From Natronomonas salina (GTDB lineage: Archaea; Halobacteriota; Halobacteria; Halobacteriales; Haloarculaceae), in the NCBI RefSeq assembly GCF_013391105.1, contig NZ_CP058335.1, forward strand, positions 2,604,001-2,668,000: DNA of 64,000 nucleotides, in the 5' to 3' direction. The first letter of the stretch is position 1; each line of letters begins with the position of its first letter. The notes beneath the pieces were generated by a model that saw only the letters and a program-made list of their open reading frames with translations, made no database searches and was not told where the DNA came from. Shown in pieces: positions 39,197 through 47,501 of this stretch. The position numbers and the translations under genes were made by a program.

Positions 39197-39655
39197 TCAG
39201 TCGCTGGCCGGCTTTCGCTGCACGATCGCGAGCCAGAAGTCCTCGACCGACCGGACGAACTCGATGAAGTCGTCGGGCTCGACGGGCTTCTGGAGGTAGT
39301 GGTCGGCGTCCAGGCCGTGGGAGCGGACGATCTCCTCGCCGATCCCGGAACTCGTGAGGACGACGACCGGGACGTCCGCGAGCGCCGGCTCGCCGCGGAG
39401 CTCCGAGAGGACGTCCATCCCGCTCTTGCCGGGCAACCGCGGCTCCAGCAGTACCAGGTCGGGCCGCGACTCCTCGGAGTAGGCGCCCCGCTGGTGGAGG
39501 AAGTCCAGCGCCGTCTCGCCGTCCGGGACCGTGTGGAGAGCGTTCGCCAACTTCCCGTCGCGGAAGGACTCCGTGAAGAGCCGGGTGTCGCCCGGGTTCG
39601 GTTCGATGAGCAACAGCTCGACGCGCTCGTCCGTCCGGTCGTCGTCGCCCGTCAT
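39197..39655 (-). CDS. Atypical response-regulator receiver protein
   Basis: 152 residues from the ATG at 39655, a stand-alone receiver-fold domain. The usual acidic pair (ED/DD) reads LLLIEPNPGDTRLF, keeping one acidic residue. The phospho-acceptor position reads PDLVLLEPRLPGKSG, where the Asp is replaced by Glu. The Thr (VVVLTSSG) and Lys (YLQKPVEP) switch residues remain. It is therefore unlikely to be phosphorylated normally and may be a constitutive or phospho-independent regulator. A TATA box (39678-39685) lies ~25 bp upstream. Its neighbour on the other side is a HalOD1 protein. Confidence 0.88.
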   Translation of the reverse strand: MTGDDDRTDERVELLLIEPNPGDTRLFTESFRDGKLANALHTVPDGETALDFLHQRGAYSEESRPDLVLLEPRLPGKSGMDVLSELRGEPALADVPVVVLTSSGIGEEIVRSHGLDADHYLQKPVEPDDFIEFVRSVEDFWLAIVQRKPASD

Positions 39656-39677
39656 TGCGTCCTCTATCGACCGGGGG

Positions 39678-39685
39678 GATATAAC
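39678..39685 (-). promoter_or_regulatory. TATA box of the atypical receiver gene
   Basis: GTTATATC on the minus strand, ~25 bp from the ATG at 39655; leaderless spacing. Confidence 0.45.
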
Positions 39686-39939
39686 GTAGCAGGCTGTCCG
39701 TCGCCGCTGCTGGCTGCTTGCCTGGATTTGGCAGCTGGATAGGTAGCGAGGCGTTCCCCGGTCAGTGACTGATCGTCCAGACGGGAGCGCGAGCGCCGCC
39801 GATCGCTCCGGGAGTTTATTCACGGGCGAAATCGCACGACGGGAACTGCCTCACAGCCGCGACTGGGGGCTAATTACAAACAAAACAGACTGTAATCGTC
39901 TCCAGGTGGCTAGAAATCATATGGTAGAGATATGAATAT

Positions 39940-40236
39940 ATGTCTATCATGGCTCAGATCGTTCCGACCGTCTACGCGCCGGAAGACGACGAGGACCTCA
40001 GTTCTGCGCTCATCTCTGCGCTCTCCGAGGCGAAGGGTCGCGACGTCTCCCAGGACGAGTGCGTCCTCTACGACAACATCGACCCCGACGCCCTCGACAC
40101 GCTGTTCCGGTCGGACCGGGACTCCGATACGGTCAAGATCGAGTTCGCCACCCACGACGCCATCGTGGTCGTCTGGCGGGACAGCCGCATCTCCATCGAG
40201 GTCCAGGACCTCGAGAGCGACCCGAACTACCAGTGA
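39940..40236 (+). CDS. HalOD1 (halobacterial output domain 1) protein
   Basis: 98 residues from the ATG at 39940 (ATG at 39949 is an alternative). DLSSALISALSEAKG...LYDNIDPDALDTLFRSDRD...VKIEFATHDAIVVVW matches the HalOD1 pattern (DxIDPDALDxLF), a domain otherwise found as the output of haloarchaeal signalling proteins. Here it is a single domain with no sensor. Function unknown. It is 70 bp upstream of the CGCGG protein and may share its transcript. Confidence 0.85.
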   Translation: MSIMAQIVPTVYAPEDDEDLSSALISALSEAKGRDVSQDECVLYDNIDPDALDTLFRSDRDSDTVKIEFATHDAIVVVWRDSRISIEVQDLESDPNYQ

Positions 40237-40306
40237 GCGGCCGGGCCGCACCGTCCCGAACGTGTTCGGGACGTCCTTCTTCCCCGTCGGGCGCCTCTCC
40301 TCGCGT

Positions 40307-40618
40307 ATGAGCACGAGTCACGGCCACGACGAGCCCGACCCGGTGACCGACCGAATCCACGACAACTCCTGGTCGGCGAACCTCGAGAAGCCGGAGCACG
40401 CCGCCGACCGCGAGTTCCTCCTCGAGCAGGCCGTCGACGCCGTCGAGCACACCGCCGCGGGCCACCACGTCAACCTCGTCACCCACGGCGACCACGGCCA
40501 CCCGGAGACGTACCTCTTCGACGAACTCGAGGCGGCGTTCGACGAGGGCGTCGACTACGAGTATGTCGAGCAGTGCGGCTGCGGCGGCCACGTCACCCGG
40601 GTGCAGGTCCGGGACTAG
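40307..40618 (+). CDS. Small CGCGG-motif protein (possible radical-SAM-modified peptide precursor)
   Basis: 103 residues from the ATG at 40307. The N-terminal half is His/Asp-rich; the C-terminus reads EYVEQCGCGGHVTRVQVRD. The CGCGG motif matches my recollection of a haloarchaeal family annotated as a putative radical-SAM-modified RiPP. The family assignment is from memory. No radical SAM gene is adjacent; the nearest is the COG1031-type enzyme at 50155. The two Cys could alternatively bind a metal. Probably the second gene of a HalOD1-CGCGG unit. Confidence 0.75.
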   Translation: MSTSHGHDEPDPVTDRIHDNSWSANLEKPEHAADREFLLEQAVDAVEHTAAGHHVNLVTHGDHGHPETYLFDELEAAFDEGVDYEYVEQCGCGGHVTRVQVRD

Positions 40619-40656
40619 CCTCAAGCTTCAAGCCGGTCACCCTCGACAGGGGTTCC

Positions 40657-41124
40657 ATGAGCACCGACGCGGCGGCCGGCATCTACGCGCGCGAATCGGG
40701 GTACCTCGAGCGGTACGTACAGGTCGGGACGGCCGGCGGACGCGTCATCTCCGTCTCCTTCCCCGAGTCGCCGGACGACGACGCCGGCGGGGAGCTGCCG
40801 CTGCTCGACCGCGTCCAGGCGTACCTGGAGGGCGAGGAGGACGACTTCGCCGACGTCGACGTCGCGATGACGATGCCGACCGACCAGCGGCGGGTCCTCG
40901 AGGCGGTCCGGGAGGTCCCCTACGGCGAACAGGTGTCGGTGAAGAAGCTCGCGGGCATGACGCCGAAGCTGGACGTCGACGACGACGAGGCCCATCAGCT
41001 CGTCCGGACGGCCCTCGCGGACAACCCCGCGCCGCTGGTCGTCCCCGACCACCGGGTCCGCGACGGGCCGAGCGCGGCGCCCCCGGAGGTCGAACAGCGC
41101 CTCCGGTCGCTCGAGGGCCTCTAG
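40657..41124 (+). CDS. O6-alkylguanine-DNA alkyltransferase-like (MGMT fold) protein lacking the active Cys
   Basis: 155 residues. MPTDQRRVLEAVREVPYGEQVSV is the MGMT helix-turn-helix region. The usual acceptor motif (I/V)PCHRV reads LVVPDHRVRDGPSAAP, where the alkyl-accepting Cys is Asp. It therefore cannot act as a classical suicide alkyltransferase and may be an alkyltransferase-like lesion sensor, or may have lost repair activity. Haloarchaeal homologues I recall share PDHRV, so this is a family feature rather than a local mutation. 38 bp downstream of the CGCGG gene. Confidence 0.82.
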   Translation: MSTDAAAGIYARESGYLERYVQVGTAGGRVISVSFPESPDDDAGGELPLLDRVQAYLEGEEDDFADVDVAMTMPTDQRRVLEAVREVPYGEQVSVKKLAGMTPKLDVDDDEAHQLVRTALADNPAPLVVPDHRVRDGPSAAPPEVEQRLRSLEGL

Positions 41125-41256
41125 AACGGGGCGAGAAACGTATCCTCCGACGGCGTTCTCGGAGTCGACGCCTCGCCTCTCTGTCCCACCGCACTCCTGC
41201 CTCGCGAGGGCACCCGGCAGTACTCCTTTCTTGTTGTAGGTCGAACGACAGAACGC

Positions 41257-41463
41257 ATGCCCGACATTGGTAACCCCGCCGGATTCGACATCGCGACGGT
41301 CCTCACCGGATCTGGCGTCACCCTCCTCATCTCCGCGGGTATCACCCGCTACGGCGAACAGTTCGAGTACACGGCGGCAGAACTCTACGGGATCGGCGGC
41401 GTGGCGCTCGTCGGAATCGGGCTCGTCTTCGGGTTCATCCTCGTCCTCGCGGGCCTCCGCTGA
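41257..41463 (+). CDS. Small two-helix membrane protein
   Basis: 68 residues. Two predicted TM helices (about 17-30 and 45-66, GGVALVGIGLVFGFILVLAGL). Unknown function. Good composition and a clean start. The facing gene is a zinc-ribbon protein 21 bp away. Confidence 0.65.
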   Translation: MPDIGNPAGFDIATVLTGSGVTLLISAGITRYGEQFEYTAAELYGIGGVALVGIGLVFGFILVLAGLR

Positions 41464-41484
41464 CCGTCCTGTCCGGTCAGACAG

Positions 41485-41667
41485 TCACGATTCGAGCCCG
41501 GACCGGCGCCGGTTCGAGGTGCTGGCCTCGGGACGGCTCTCTGACGGGAAGTCGAACTCCGTCGAACCGCAGTTGGGGCAGCCGTCGACTCGTTTCGGCT
41601 CCGGAGTGCGCTCGCCGGTCGACAGGACGACGAAGCCGCACTCCTGGCACTCCACGTACTCGTTCAC
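41485..41667 (-). CDS. Small zinc-ribbon protein
   Basis: 60 residues with a CxxC pair (CQECGF) and a second (CPNCGS), the treble-clef/rubredoxin-like spacing of haloarchaeal micro zinc-finger proteins. The C-terminus is Ser/Arg-rich. Function unknown. Confidence 0.65.
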   Translation of the reverse strand: MNEYVECQECGFVVLSTGERTPEPKRVDGCPNCGSTEFDFPSESRPEASTSNRRRSGLES

Positions 41668-41914
41668 GGGAACGACTTCTCGCCAGATCCGCTTAACTGT
41701 TGGAGATGGTACACCTCCGGCCGGAGCGGCAAAGGCCCTCCTAACCGCCCGCGTACCCTATCCGATAGCGGGGTCGACCACCGGTAGATCGCGACTAAAC
41801 TACGCCGGTCGGCTGAAACGGTGGCCCGTCGTCCCGCGTTCTGCGGAGGCGGCTAAGTAGGGGCCGATATCTCGCCCGCCAGAGCGCGAAGAGATACCAC
41901 GGCGCACGATAGCG

Positions 41915-43378
41915 TTACTCTCGCTGGCGGTCTCGAGGCCACTCCAGGGCCGTCTCGAGGTCGTGGGGGACGTGCCCGCCGTACTCGTCGGCCCGCTCGC
42001 GGTAGGCGGCGAGTGCCGACCGGTACTCGGGGTGGGCGACTTCGACGATCCGCTCGGCGCGCTCCCGGGGGGCGAGCCCCCGGAGGTCGGCGACGCCGTG
42101 CTCGGTGACCACCGCGTCGACGTCGTGTTCGGTGTGGTCGACGTGCGGGACCATCGGGACGATTCGCGAGAGGTCGCCGCCGCCGGCCGTCGACGGGAGC
42201 GCGACGACGGTGACGAGGCCGGCGCGGTTGAAGTCGCCGCTGCCGCCGAGGCCGTTCAGGGCGTGGGTCCCGTCGACGTGCGTGGAGTTGACGTGTCCGT
42301 AGAGGTCCACCTCGAGGGCGCTGTTGACGGCGACGACGCCGAACCGCTCGACGAGCTCGGCGGCGTTGGTCACGTCGACCGGCCGGAGGACGACGCTGTC
42401 GGCGTAGCGCTCGACGTCTTCGAAGAGGCGGTCCTGGCCGTCGCGGGTCAGCGCCAGCGTCGTCGCCGACGTCGACGCGAGGGTCCCGTCGTCGACGAGG
42501 TCGAGCAGGCCGTCCTGGAACACCTCGCCGAAGTACACGAGGTCGCGGTCGCCGAGGTCGGCGTCGCCGAGGGCGCCCATCAGCGCGTTGCCGATGGCGC
42601 CGACGCCGAACTGCAGGCGGACGGACTCGGCCATCGTCGGGTTACGCTCGACCTCCCCGGCCAGCCAGTCGCCGAAGTTCGCGGCGATGGCGCGGTCGAC
42701 GTCGGTGGGTTCCCGGAAGTCGTACGTGGAGTCGCGGCGGTCCGTCTCCACGACCGCGACGAGCTTCCCGGCGTCGAACCCGATCCGCGCGTCGCCGATG
42801 CGGCCGCCGGGTTCGGTCAGCGGGATGGGGTCGCGGTCCGGCGGCGCGCCGGGCCGGTAGACGTCGTGCAGTCGCTGGAGCGCGAGCGGCTGCTGGCGGT
42901 TCACCTCGACGATCAGCTCGTCGGCCGCCGCGACGAACGCCGGCGACTGCCCGATCGAGGGCGAGGGGATCAGCCAGTCCTCGCCGACCGCGACGGCCTC
43001 GACGAGCGCGACGTCGACGTCCGCGAGCCCGCCGTACTGCACCTCGTCGCCGAGCCGGGAGACGTGGCGGTCGTGGAACGCGACGCGGCCGTCGTTGGCG
43101 GCCTCCCGGACCGCCGGCGTCCCGAGGTAGGGGAACCGCCTGGCCATGTCGCCCGACTCGACGAGTGCAGTGTCGATCTCCTCGCCGACGCTGCCACCAG
43201 TGAGGACCGTCAGCTCCCGTTCGCCGTCCGCTGCCGCTATTGTCTCCGGCACCGCCTTCGGGTAGCCGACGCTCCCGAAGCCGCTGGTCGCCACGACGGC
43301 GCCCGTCGGGACGCGCTCGGCCGCCGCCTCGGCCGTCTCGAACGGCAGGTCGCCGTGGAACCGCTCGTCGACGGTCAC
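41915..43378 (-). CDS. Acetyl-CoA hydrolase / CoA-transferase family protein
   Basis: 487 residues. VAVNSALEVDLYGHVNSTHV contains the catalytic-Glu region of class I CoA-transferases (succinyl-CoA:acetate type), followed by LNGLGGSGDFNRAGLVTV (CoA-binding GGxGDF). It starts TAEAAAERVPTGAVVATSGFGSVGYPKAVPE. Usually transfers CoA between acyl-CoA and acetate or succinate. Coupled (ATGA) to a MaoC-like gene; the pair suggests a small acyl-CoA pathway, substrates unknown. Confidence 0.9.
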   Translation of the reverse strand: MTVDERFHGDLPFETAEAAAERVPTGAVVATSGFGSVGYPKAVPETIAAADGERELTVLTGGSVGEEIDTALVESGDMARRFPYLGTPAVREAANDGRVAFHDRHVSRLGDEVQYGGLADVDVALVEAVAVGEDWLIPSPSIGQSPAFVAAADELIVEVNRQQPLALQRLHDVYRPGAPPDRDPIPLTEPGGRIGDARIGFDAGKLVAVVETDRRDSTYDFREPTDVDRAIAANFGDWLAGEVERNPTMAESVRLQFGVGAIGNALMGALGDADLGDRDLVYFGEVFQDGLLDLVDDGTLASTSATTLALTRDGQDRLFEDVERYADSVVLRPVDVTNAAELVERFGVVAVNSALEVDLYGHVNSTHVDGTHALNGLGGSGDFNRAGLVTVVALPSTAGGGDLSRIVPMVPHVDHTEHDVDAVVTEHGVADLRGLAPRERAERIVEVAHPEYRSALAAYRERADEYGGHVPHDLETALEWPRDRQRE

Positions 43379-44028
43379 GCTCCGTCCTCCCTGGGTCGCC
43401 GGCCGACGACCCGGCCCTCGACGTCCCCCGGCTGCGTGCCGACGCCGTCGGGCCAGCCGGTGGGGCGCGCCGCCGTGGGCTCGGCGGCCTCGCGCTTCAG
43501 CACCATCGGCGTCCGCTCCAGCGAGAGGACGAGCTCGTCGTCTTGGTTGTAGGCCCGCAGTTCGGTCGTCACGAGGCCGACGTGGTCACGGGACTCCGAC
43601 TCGCGCTTCTCGAGGACCTCGCTCTCGGCGAAGATCGTGTCGCCGTGGAAGACCGGCGCGTGGTGGCGGACCCGGTCGTACCCCAGGTTGGCGGTGGCGT
43701 TCGCCGAGACGTCGACGACGCTCATCCCCACCGCGAGCGCGATGACGAACAGGCCGTCGACGAGGCGCTCGCCGAACTCGGTCTCGGCGGCGTAGGCCTC
43801 GTTGAAGTGCATCGGGTTGACGTTCATCGTCAGGTTCGTCAGCCAGACGTTGTCCGTCTCGGTGACCGTCCGGCCGTAGGGGTGCTTGTAGACGTCGCCG
43901 ACGCGGAAGTCCTCGTAGTAGCGGCCCTGCCAGCCCGCGACGAGGCGGCGCTCCTCGGCGGCGGAGGCGTCCGGGTCGACGAGCCGGGCGCCGTCTCGGT
44001 CTCCGTCCGTGTCGTCCGGTTCGCTCAT
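43375..44028 (-). CDS. MaoC-family (hot-dog) acyl-CoA dehydratase
   Basis: 217 residues from the ATG at 44028. Hot-dog fold with the MaoC pattern: YYEDFRVGDVYKHPYGRTVTETDN, LTMNVNPMHFNEAYAAETEFGERLVDGLFVIAL (active-site Asn/His region), and HHAPVFHGDTIFAESEV. The family hydrates enoyl-CoA thioesters; mesaconyl-CoA hydratases of the methylaspartate cycle belong nearby. Its 3' end overlaps the CoA-transferase start by 4 bases. Specific substrate not inferable. Confidence 0.85.
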   Translation of the reverse strand: MSEPDDTDGDRDGARLVDPDASAAEERRLVAGWQGRYYEDFRVGDVYKHPYGRTVTETDNVWLTNLTMNVNPMHFNEAYAAETEFGERLVDGLFVIALAVGMSVVDVSANATANLGYDRVRHHAPVFHGDTIFAESEVLEKRESESRDHVGLVTTELRAYNQDDELVLSLERTPMVLKREAAEPTAARPTGWPDGVGTQPGDVEGRVVGRRPREDGA

Positions 44029-44138
44029 GGCTCGCATCGAGGGGCGGCGCGAGCAAAAAGCTCCGTGTGGCCCTCGCGGACCGCCGCGTCACCCTCGAGT
44101 CAGAAGGTTGATACCCGGCGCTGCCGGACTGTCGGCCC

Positions 44139-45947
44139 ATGACGGACCGGGAGGTGAGCGTCGTGTTGCCCGCCTACAACGAGGCGGGAACCCTCGAGCG
44201 CACCGTCGAGGTGACGCTCGAGACGCTCGGCGACTTCCTCCCGGCGGGGAGCTTCGAGGTGATCGTCGCCGAGGACGGCTGCGACGACGAGACGCCCGAG
44301 ATCGCCTCGCGGCTGGCCGCCGCGGACGACCGGGTGCGGCACTTCCACAGCGACGAGCGGCTGGGCCGCGGCGGCGCCCTCGAGCGGGCTTTCGAGGCCA
44401 GCGAGGGCGACGTCCTCGTGTACTTCGACACCGACCTCGCGACGGACATGCGGCACCTCGAGCAGCTGGTCGAGGCCATCCGGACGGACGGATACGACGT
44501 CGCCACCGGCTCGCGGTGGATGCCGGGCAACGTGGCGACGCGGCCGTTCGAGCGCGACGTCGCCTCGCGGGGGTACAACTCCCTGGTGCGGCTGTTCCTC
44601 CGGACGGGGCTGCGCGACCACCAGTGCGGGTTCAAGGCCTTCGACCGGGCGGCGCTGTTCGCGCTGACCGACGGGGTCGAGGACGACCACTGGTTCTGGG
44701 ACACGGAGGTCCTGGTCCGCGCCCAGCGGGCCGGCTACGACATCGAGGAGTTCCCGGTCGACTGGGAGCCGAAGGGTGACACCAAGGTCGACCTCGTCCG
44801 GGACGTCTTCGGGATGGGCAGCCAGATCCTCCGGCTGTGGTGGCAGGTGGGCGTCCAACCGCGGATCGACCGCCGGGTGACGGTGGCCGCCGGGACGCTG
44901 CTGGTCCTCGTCGCCGTCGCGCTGATGACCGTCTACCTCGACCCCTCGGCGGTCCTCGAGGCGATGCGCGCGGCCGACCCGGTGCTGGTCGGCGTCGCGA
45001 CGGTGGTCTACCTGCTGTCGTGGCCGCTGCGGGGGATGCGCTACCGCGACATCCTCGCCGAACTGGGCTATCGCGAACGCGTCGGGTTCCTGACGGGAGC
45101 GGTGTTCATCAGCCAGACGGGCAACCTCGTCTTCCCGGCGCGGGCAGGCGACGCCGTCCGGGCCTACATCGTGAAGGCCCGCCGGGACATCCCCTACCCG
45201 TCGGGCTTCGCGTCGCTGGCCATCGAGCGCGTCTTCGACCTGCTGAGCCTGACGGTGCTGGCCGGGGCGACGTTCATCGCGCTCGCGCTCGCGGGCGTCG
45301 ACGTGACGTCCATCGGCGCGGCGGAGGCGTCCGGCCGGGGCGAGCAGAGCGGCCGGACGGCGGTCTACGTCGCGGCGGGCGTCGGCGCGGCCGCCATCGC
45401 CGCGGTCGCGGTCATCGTCGCGACGGCCCGCTCGGACCGCAACCTCGTGCGGGCGTGGCTCGGGCGGATTAGCGACGACTCCTACGTCGACTACGTCGCG
45501 GGCGTCGTCGAGCGGTTCGCCGGCGACGTCCAGACGGTCGCCGAGGACCGGCGGGCCTTCGCCGTCGTCGGCGCCAGCAGCCTCCTCATCTGGGTCATCG
45601 ACGTCGCGACGGCGCTGGTCGTGTTCGCGGCCTTCGACGTCGGGCTGGCGCCGGGGGAACTGGTCGCCGTCGGGTTCTTGGCGGTCAGCGTCGGCAACCT
45701 CGCGAAGGTGCTGCCGCTGTCCCCGGGCGGCATCGGCCTGTACGAGGGCGCCTTCTCGCTCATCGTCGTCGCGCTGACGCCGGTCGGCTGGGCGGTCGCG
45801 CTGGCGGCCGCCATCGTCGACCACGCCGTCAAGAACGTCGTCACGGTCGTCGGCGGCGTCGCCTCGACGCTGCTGCTCAACGTCTCGCTGACCACCGCGG
45901 TCGACGAGTCCAGCGACGTGGACCCCGACTCGCCGGCCCGCGACTGA
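44139..45947 (+). CDS. AglD-like dolichol-phosphate glycosyltransferase with flippase-like domain
   Basis: 602 residues. The N-terminal GT2 domain (1-240) has SVVLPAYNEAGTLERTVE, VYFDTDLATDMRHLEQL (DxD), DHQCGFKAFDR and the metal/acceptor region HWFWDTEVLVRAQ. The C-terminal half has about 8 TM helices of the lysylphosphatidylglycerol-synthase/UPF0104 type (GNLVFPARAGDAVRAYIVK; LPLSPGGIGLYEGAFSLI). This is the architecture of Haloferax AglD, which charges dolichol phosphate with mannose for S-layer N-glycosylation. Orthology to AglD is likely but unproven. Confidence 0.87.
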   Translation: MTDREVSVVLPAYNEAGTLERTVEVTLETLGDFLPAGSFEVIVAEDGCDDETPEIASRLAAADDRVRHFHSDERLGRGGALERAFEASEGDVLVYFDTDLATDMRHLEQLVEAIRTDGYDVATGSRWMPGNVATRPFERDVASRGYNSLVRLFLRTGLRDHQCGFKAFDRAALFALTDGVEDDHWFWDTEVLVRAQRAGYDIEEFPVDWEPKGDTKVDLVRDVFGMGSQILRLWWQVGVQPRIDRRVTVAAGTLLVLVAVALMTVYLDPSAVLEAMRAADPVLVGVATVVYLLSWPLRGMRYRDILAELGYRERVGFLTGAVFISQTGNLVFPARAGDAVRAYIVKARRDIPYPSGFASLAIERVFDLLSLTVLAGATFIALALAGVDVTSIGAAEASGRGEQSGRTAVYVAAGVGAAAIAAVAVIVATARSDRNLVRAWLGRISDDSYVDYVAGVVERFAGDVQTVAEDRRAFAVVGASSLLIWVIDVATALVVFAAFDVGLAPGELVAVGFLAVSVGNLAKVLPLSPGGIGLYEGAFSLIVVALTPVGWAVALAAAIVDHAVKNVVTVVGGVASTLLLNVSLTTAVDESSDVDPDSPARD

Positions 45948-46028
45948 GTATATAAACGACTCCGGGCCCTCCGTGGACGCCCCTGAAAACGGGCGATTCC
46001 CGCTGAGGCGGCCGAAACTATCGAAGCA

Positions 46029-46036
46029 TTTAAATA
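46029..46036 (+). promoter_or_regulatory. tfb TATA box
   Basis: TTTAAATA about 90 bp upstream of the ATG, implying a ~60-nt leader. A second TATA (TATATAAA, about 45949-45957) follows the preceding gene. The leader has a GGGTG...CACCC stem (46085-46111). Confidence 0.45.
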
Positions 46037-46121
46037 GCTTTCGGACCATAATACGATAGCGCATACGCTGACCGGGTTTCTTCGGGGGTGTATCCCTACC
46101 TGGTAGCACCCGCCTCGTAGC

Positions 46122-47084
46122 ATGAGTGAGCACACCAGAACGCGAACGAACGAGACCGACGAAACGGAGTCCGAACGAGACGAGCGGACCGGCTGCCCCG
46201 AGTGCGGCGGCAAACTGTCGGCCGACAGCGAGCACGGCGAGACCGTCTGTCGAGACTGCGGGCTCGTCGTCGAGGAGGACGAGATCGACCGCGGCCCCGA
46301 GTGGCGTGCCTTCGACAGCGCCGAGAAGGACGAGAAGTCCCGCGTCGGCGCCCCGACGACCAACATGATGCACGACAAGGGGCTGTCGACGAACATCGAC
46401 TGGCGCGACCAGGACGCCTACGGCAACTCCCTCGGGTCGCGGCAGCGCCAGAAGATGCAGCGGCTCCGCAAGTGGAACGAGCGGTTCCGGACCCGCGACT
46501 CCAAGGAGCGGAACCTCAAGCAGGCCCTCGGCGAGATCGACCGGATGGCCTCCGCGCTCGGCCTGCCGGACAACGTCCGCGAGACCGCGTCGGTCATCTA
46601 CCGCCGCGCCCTCGACGAGAACCTCTTGCCGGGCCGCTCCATCGAGGGCGTCTCGACGGCCTCCGTCTACGCCGCCGCCCGGCAGGCCGGCGTCCCGCGC
46701 AGCCTCGACGAGGTCGCGGGCGTCTCCCGCGTCGAGAAGAGCGAGATCGCCCGCACCTACCGCTACGTGGTCCGCGAACTCGGCCTCGAGGTCCAGCCCG
46801 CCGACCCCGAGAGCTACGTCCCGCGGTTCGCCAGCGAACTCGGCCTCAGCGAGGAGGCCGAGAACCGCGCCCGCAAGCTCCTCCAGAACGCCAAGGAGCA
46901 GGGCGTCCACTCCGGGAAGTCCCCCGTCGGGCTCGCCGCCGCGGCCGTCTACGCCGCGTCGCTGCTGACCAACGAGAAGACCACGCAGGCCGCCGTCAGC
47001 GAGGTCGCCGACATCTCCGAGGTCACCATCCGGAACCGCTACCACGAACTGCTCGAGGCGGAGCAGGACCTCGCCTTTGCCTAA
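46122..47084 (+). CDS. tfb: Transcription initiation factor TFB
   Basis: 320 residues. N-terminal zinc ribbon CPECGG...CRDCGLVVEEDEIDRGPEWRAF, then the B-finger/linker (RVGAPTTNMMHDKGLSTNIDWRD) and two cyclin repeats (ERNLKQALGEIDRMASALGLP; YVPRFASELGLSEEAENRA) ending KLLQNAKEQGVHSGKSPVGLAAAAVYAASLL. TFB binds TBP-TATA complexes and recruits RNA polymerase. Haloarchaea have several TFBs, so the particular regulon is unknown. Confidence 0.96.
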   Translation: MSEHTRTRTNETDETESERDERTGCPECGGKLSADSEHGETVCRDCGLVVEEDEIDRGPEWRAFDSAEKDEKSRVGAPTTNMMHDKGLSTNIDWRDQDAYGNSLGSRQRQKMQRLRKWNERFRTRDSKERNLKQALGEIDRMASALGLPDNVRETASVIYRRALDENLLPGRSIEGVSTASVYAAARQAGVPRSLDEVAGVSRVEKSEIARTYRYVVRELGLEVQPADPESYVPRFASELGLSEEAENRARKLLQNAKEQGVHSGKSPVGLAAAAVYAASLLTNEKTTQAAVSEVADISEVTIRNRYHELLEAEQDLAFA

Positions 47085-47501
47085 CGCACCCACTTTTTGC
47101 ACGCTCCGGCGGTCCGCCGGGGGCGGACACGCCTCCGCGGCAAAAACATGGGTGTAAATAGGCGCGAGCGCCTCCAGCCGTCGCGCTCCCTTCGGTCGCG
47201 CGACGTTAGTCGCCGCTCGCTACGCTGGCTCGCTGCTCACGGCTCGCTCCGCTCGCCGTTCGCATCCGTGGCGCGAACGGAGTGAGCGCCACGCATCGCT
47301 CGCCAGCGAGAACCGCTCGCTCACTTCGTTCGCTCGCGGACGCTTGAACCGCCTGATAGCCCCATACGTCTACGACGTTCCTTCTCCACATCGGGAAACG
47401 CCGCAGCCGGCGACCTTCGCAGCGAACGATACGCCTATCAGTCCGAACGCCGAGACTCTGTCAATGAGTACCGCCGCGGATCTCGCTGCGGGGCCGATAG
47501 C
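47085..47501. repeat. GC-rich intergenic region of CGCTCG repeats and hairpins
   Basis: About 180 bp (47160-47345) of alternating GCTCGC/GCGAGC/CTTCGTTCG units, with many short inverted repeats. The best is GTGGCGC (47268-47274) pairing with GCGCCAC (47286-47292) around an 11-base loop. Such palindromic CGCTCG tracts are common in haloarchaeal intergenic DNA. The remainder (47345-47500) is the upstream region of the next gene; no coding sequence seen. Confidence 0.6.
47093..47098 (+). terminator. T-run downstream of tfb
   Basis: ACTTTTTGC a few bases after the tfb stop codon; T-runs are the usual archaeal termination signal. Confidence 0.45.

Noticed and set aside
44100..47102. A 1000-codon open frame on the minus strand
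   Set aside because: It is antisense to the AglD-like gene and TFB, which have full family motifs; long antisense frames are usual in high-GC DNA.
47160..47345. Possible CRISPR array
   Set aside because: The units are short, palindromic CGCTCG variants with no constant spacer length and no cas genes.
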